A stretch of DNA of 64,000 nt from Rhynchopus euleeides (lineage: Eukaryota; Euglenozoa; Diplonemea; Diplonemida; Diplonemidae): NCBI GenBank assembly GCA_963210315.1, contig OY723268.1, positions 1,240,001-1,304,000 of the forward strand, written 5' to 3'. Within the stretch, counting starts at the first letter, position 1. Every line of letters starts with the position of its first letter. Both the position numbers and the translations under genes were made by a program. Below are positions 62,804 through 64,000 of the stretch, piece after piece. The notes under the pieces were generated by a model. The model saw only the letters and a program-made list of their open reading frames with translations. It made no database searches and was not told where the DNA came from.

Positions 62804-63613
62804 TGGCTGCGCCAAGAGGCAGTCCGCAGGGCGATGCGCGACCCGGACCTCCGGATGCGGGTGGAGGAGGGTCCGAACCAGTGGGCCGAGCAGATGATGC
62901 GCGCAGGGAGCGACGACGTGCGCACCTGGGCGGACTTCATCGCCCTGGCGGCGGCTGCGCGCGTGACCAGATGCGTCGTCCTCGTGCTCATCGACAACCA
63001 CCAGCCGATGCTTCTGTCCCCAGTAGGTGCGGGTGCAGTGGTGGACGCCCACTGTCTGCGGAGGACGGGGGGGCAACATGGGCACTACGTGCCCCTAGTT
63101 ATGCCGGAGCCCATGCGTCAGCACCTGGCGGGTCTTCCCCCGAAGCCGATGGCAGCGGATGTCACGGGGTGCGATGGTGATAGTCCCATGCAGATGGTGC
63201 GTCAGGGGGGCTCGGCGGGCCAGGTGGAGGAGTGCGAGAAGTGCCGCCGCCCGTTCGACCGCTCCGCGAGGCATCACGCGTGTGGCAGATGCTGGCGCAA
63301 AGTGTGCGCGTCATGCGCAGTGCGGGGTGAGCGGTGCCCAGGCTACATTGACCGGGTGGCGGTGGATGTCGACGCTCCAGACCCTGCGGAGCAACCCGCG
63401 GTCACCCCGGATCTGCGGGAGGTCCTGGAGTCCGCCCGGGCGCGCCCCCGCCGGCGGAAGCCCATCCCGAGCCGCATGCACGACACGCCGATGGGGCCCA
63501 GGCAGCCGAGTGCCCCGCACGACTCGTCGGGGGCTGCGCACCATCCAACGCGGGTGAAGGAGGAAGTGGCGGAGGAGCCGGTCGCTCCTGGCCACAGTGG
63601 GCCTGCTCACTAG
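62804..63613 (+). pseudogene. OTU-like protease, C-terminal half, with FYVE-like zinc finger
   Basis: The frame is open from the element I border (WLRQEAVRRAMRDPDL) to the stop at 63,613; the first ATG inside is at 62,834. Residues up to about 105 fit the second half of an OTU domain: LR..AVRRAM, VRTWADFIALAAAARV, VVLVLIDNHQP, and the distal His in GQHGHYVPL. The half with the DGNC box is absent. Then CEKCRRPFDRSARHHACGRC continues as WRKVCASC..RGERC, a cysteine pattern like FYVE or related zinc fingers (RHH and paired CxxC). The tail is Pro/Arg/Ser-rich. It is a 5'-truncated gene, cut by element I. FYVE fingers usually bind membrane phosphoinositides; that role is not claimed here. Confidence 0.65.
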
Positions 63614-63771
63614 TCGGAGTTCCCAAGGTTCCTGCCCCCCTCTCCCCTCGGTTCCATGCCATCTCTCCCCTTCTCTATTCGGTCACAGGAATGTTGGCTT
63701 GCAGTCCGTATAATTCTTGGGTTTTACACACAACCCCCCACACCTCAGGTAACGACAAGCTCCAACTTACT
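63614..63771. other. Pyrimidine-rich spacer, possible intron
   Basis: C/T-rich sequence after the OTU-FYVE stop, including TATTCGGTCACAGG and GGCTTGCAG, which resemble splice acceptors, and CACCTCAGGTAACG, which could hold a donor. No firm gene structure can be derived. Confidence 0.3.
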
Positions 63772-63835
63772 TTCTCCCACGGACTGCGCAAAGCCTTTCT
63801 CTTTTTACACTTCAGAGAAGCAGTCCGTGGGAGAA
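63772..63835. repeat. Perfect 16-bp inverted repeat
   Basis: TTCTCCCACGGACTGC (63,772-63,787) and GCAGTCCGTGGGAGAA (63,820-63,835) are perfect reverse complements around a 32-bp loop. A third partial copy, GCAGTCCGTA, lies at 63,699. It could be a fold-back terminus or a hairpin in the 5' region of the following ORF. Confidence 0.85.
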
Positions 63836-63844
63836 GCTCTTAAA

Positions 63845-64000
63845 ATGGAAGCGGTTACACAGATGCTCGACAGGCTCCACCAGCGCGGAGTGACCGAGAT
63901 TGTGTACGAGGTCAGAGCATCCCCACAGGATGGCGACGAAATTGGGGGAGAGTACTCTCGCCACGCGGGGGTGCTGCGAAAAAATGAGGACAACACGTAC
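63845..64000 (+). CDS. Start of an unidentified ORF, cut by the window edge
   Basis: From the ATG at 63,845 the frame MEAVTQMLDRLHQRGVTEIV is open to the end of the window (52 codons). Composition is normal and helical at first. The frame also continues upstream of the ATG (SVGEALK), possibly from a splice acceptor CACTTCAG near 63,813, so the ATG is only one candidate start. No family is recognised. Confidence 0.4.
   Translation, partial: MEAVTQMLDRLHQRGVTEIVYEVRASPQDGDEIGGEYSRHAGVLRKNEDNTY

Overview
This is repeat-dominated nuclear DNA of a eukaryote, most likely a microbial one (protist or alga). The evidence is GT-AG introns in a GC-rich multi-exon gene, a LINE-type reverse transcriptase ORF, two retrotransposons of the tyrosine-recombinase class, hAT-like transposase sequence, several OTU-type protease domains and more than half of the window in tandem repeats. 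There are no bacterial operons, rRNAs or tRNAs. The exact taxon cannot be read from the sequence; a chromerid-like or other OTU-rich alga is only a guess.

Layout. 1-22.7 kb: a 51-bp satellite (about 378 units, 704-19,969) flanked on both sides by AACCTCTAGC-type decamers, with a 0.75-kb non-repeat island and degenerate satellite remnants at its right edge. 22.7-24.0 kb: 56-bp repeats and many G-tracts. 24.0-29.8 kb: one minus-strand, intron-containing gene whose parts look like a DDE-type transposase, a Josephin-like domain and two OTU domains; a one-base phase break lies at its second splice junction. 30.0-32.7 kb: a 31-bp array directly upstream of that gene. 32.7-39.1 kb: inverted repeats, three copies of a CCTCCGGAGG-rich module and a LINE ORF (OTU, zinc finger, RT) cut short by one of the modules. 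39.1-40.5 kb: three short tandem families.

40,523-51,346 is a self-contained 10.8-kb element with matching inverted termini and a 7-bp target duplication (TGTGACA). Its left end is iterated 22 times as a nearly invariant 420-bp unit, and its right end twice as a 746-bp unit. It sits just upstream of a truncated hAT-like transposase gene (51.4-52.6 kb).

52,632-62,803 is a minus-strand Gag / tyrosine recombinase / RT-RNase H retrotransposon (element I). It is split by an intact plus-strand relative (element II, 54,211-59,331). Both have split direct repeats in the order A1, ORFs, B1, A2, B2. Element II inserted into the RT gene of element I without target duplication. Element I now separates a hAT fragment from the second half of an OTU plus FYVE-like gene (62.8-63.6 kb), and its gag is a mosaic; recombination between two copies would explain both facts. 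The window ends in the start of another ORF next to a perfect 16-bp hairpin.

The genes here are mostly those of mobile elements. OTU domains recur in three separate contexts. The least familiar structures are the iterated-end TIR element, the transposase-Josephin-OTU gene and the recombinant retrotransposon nest.
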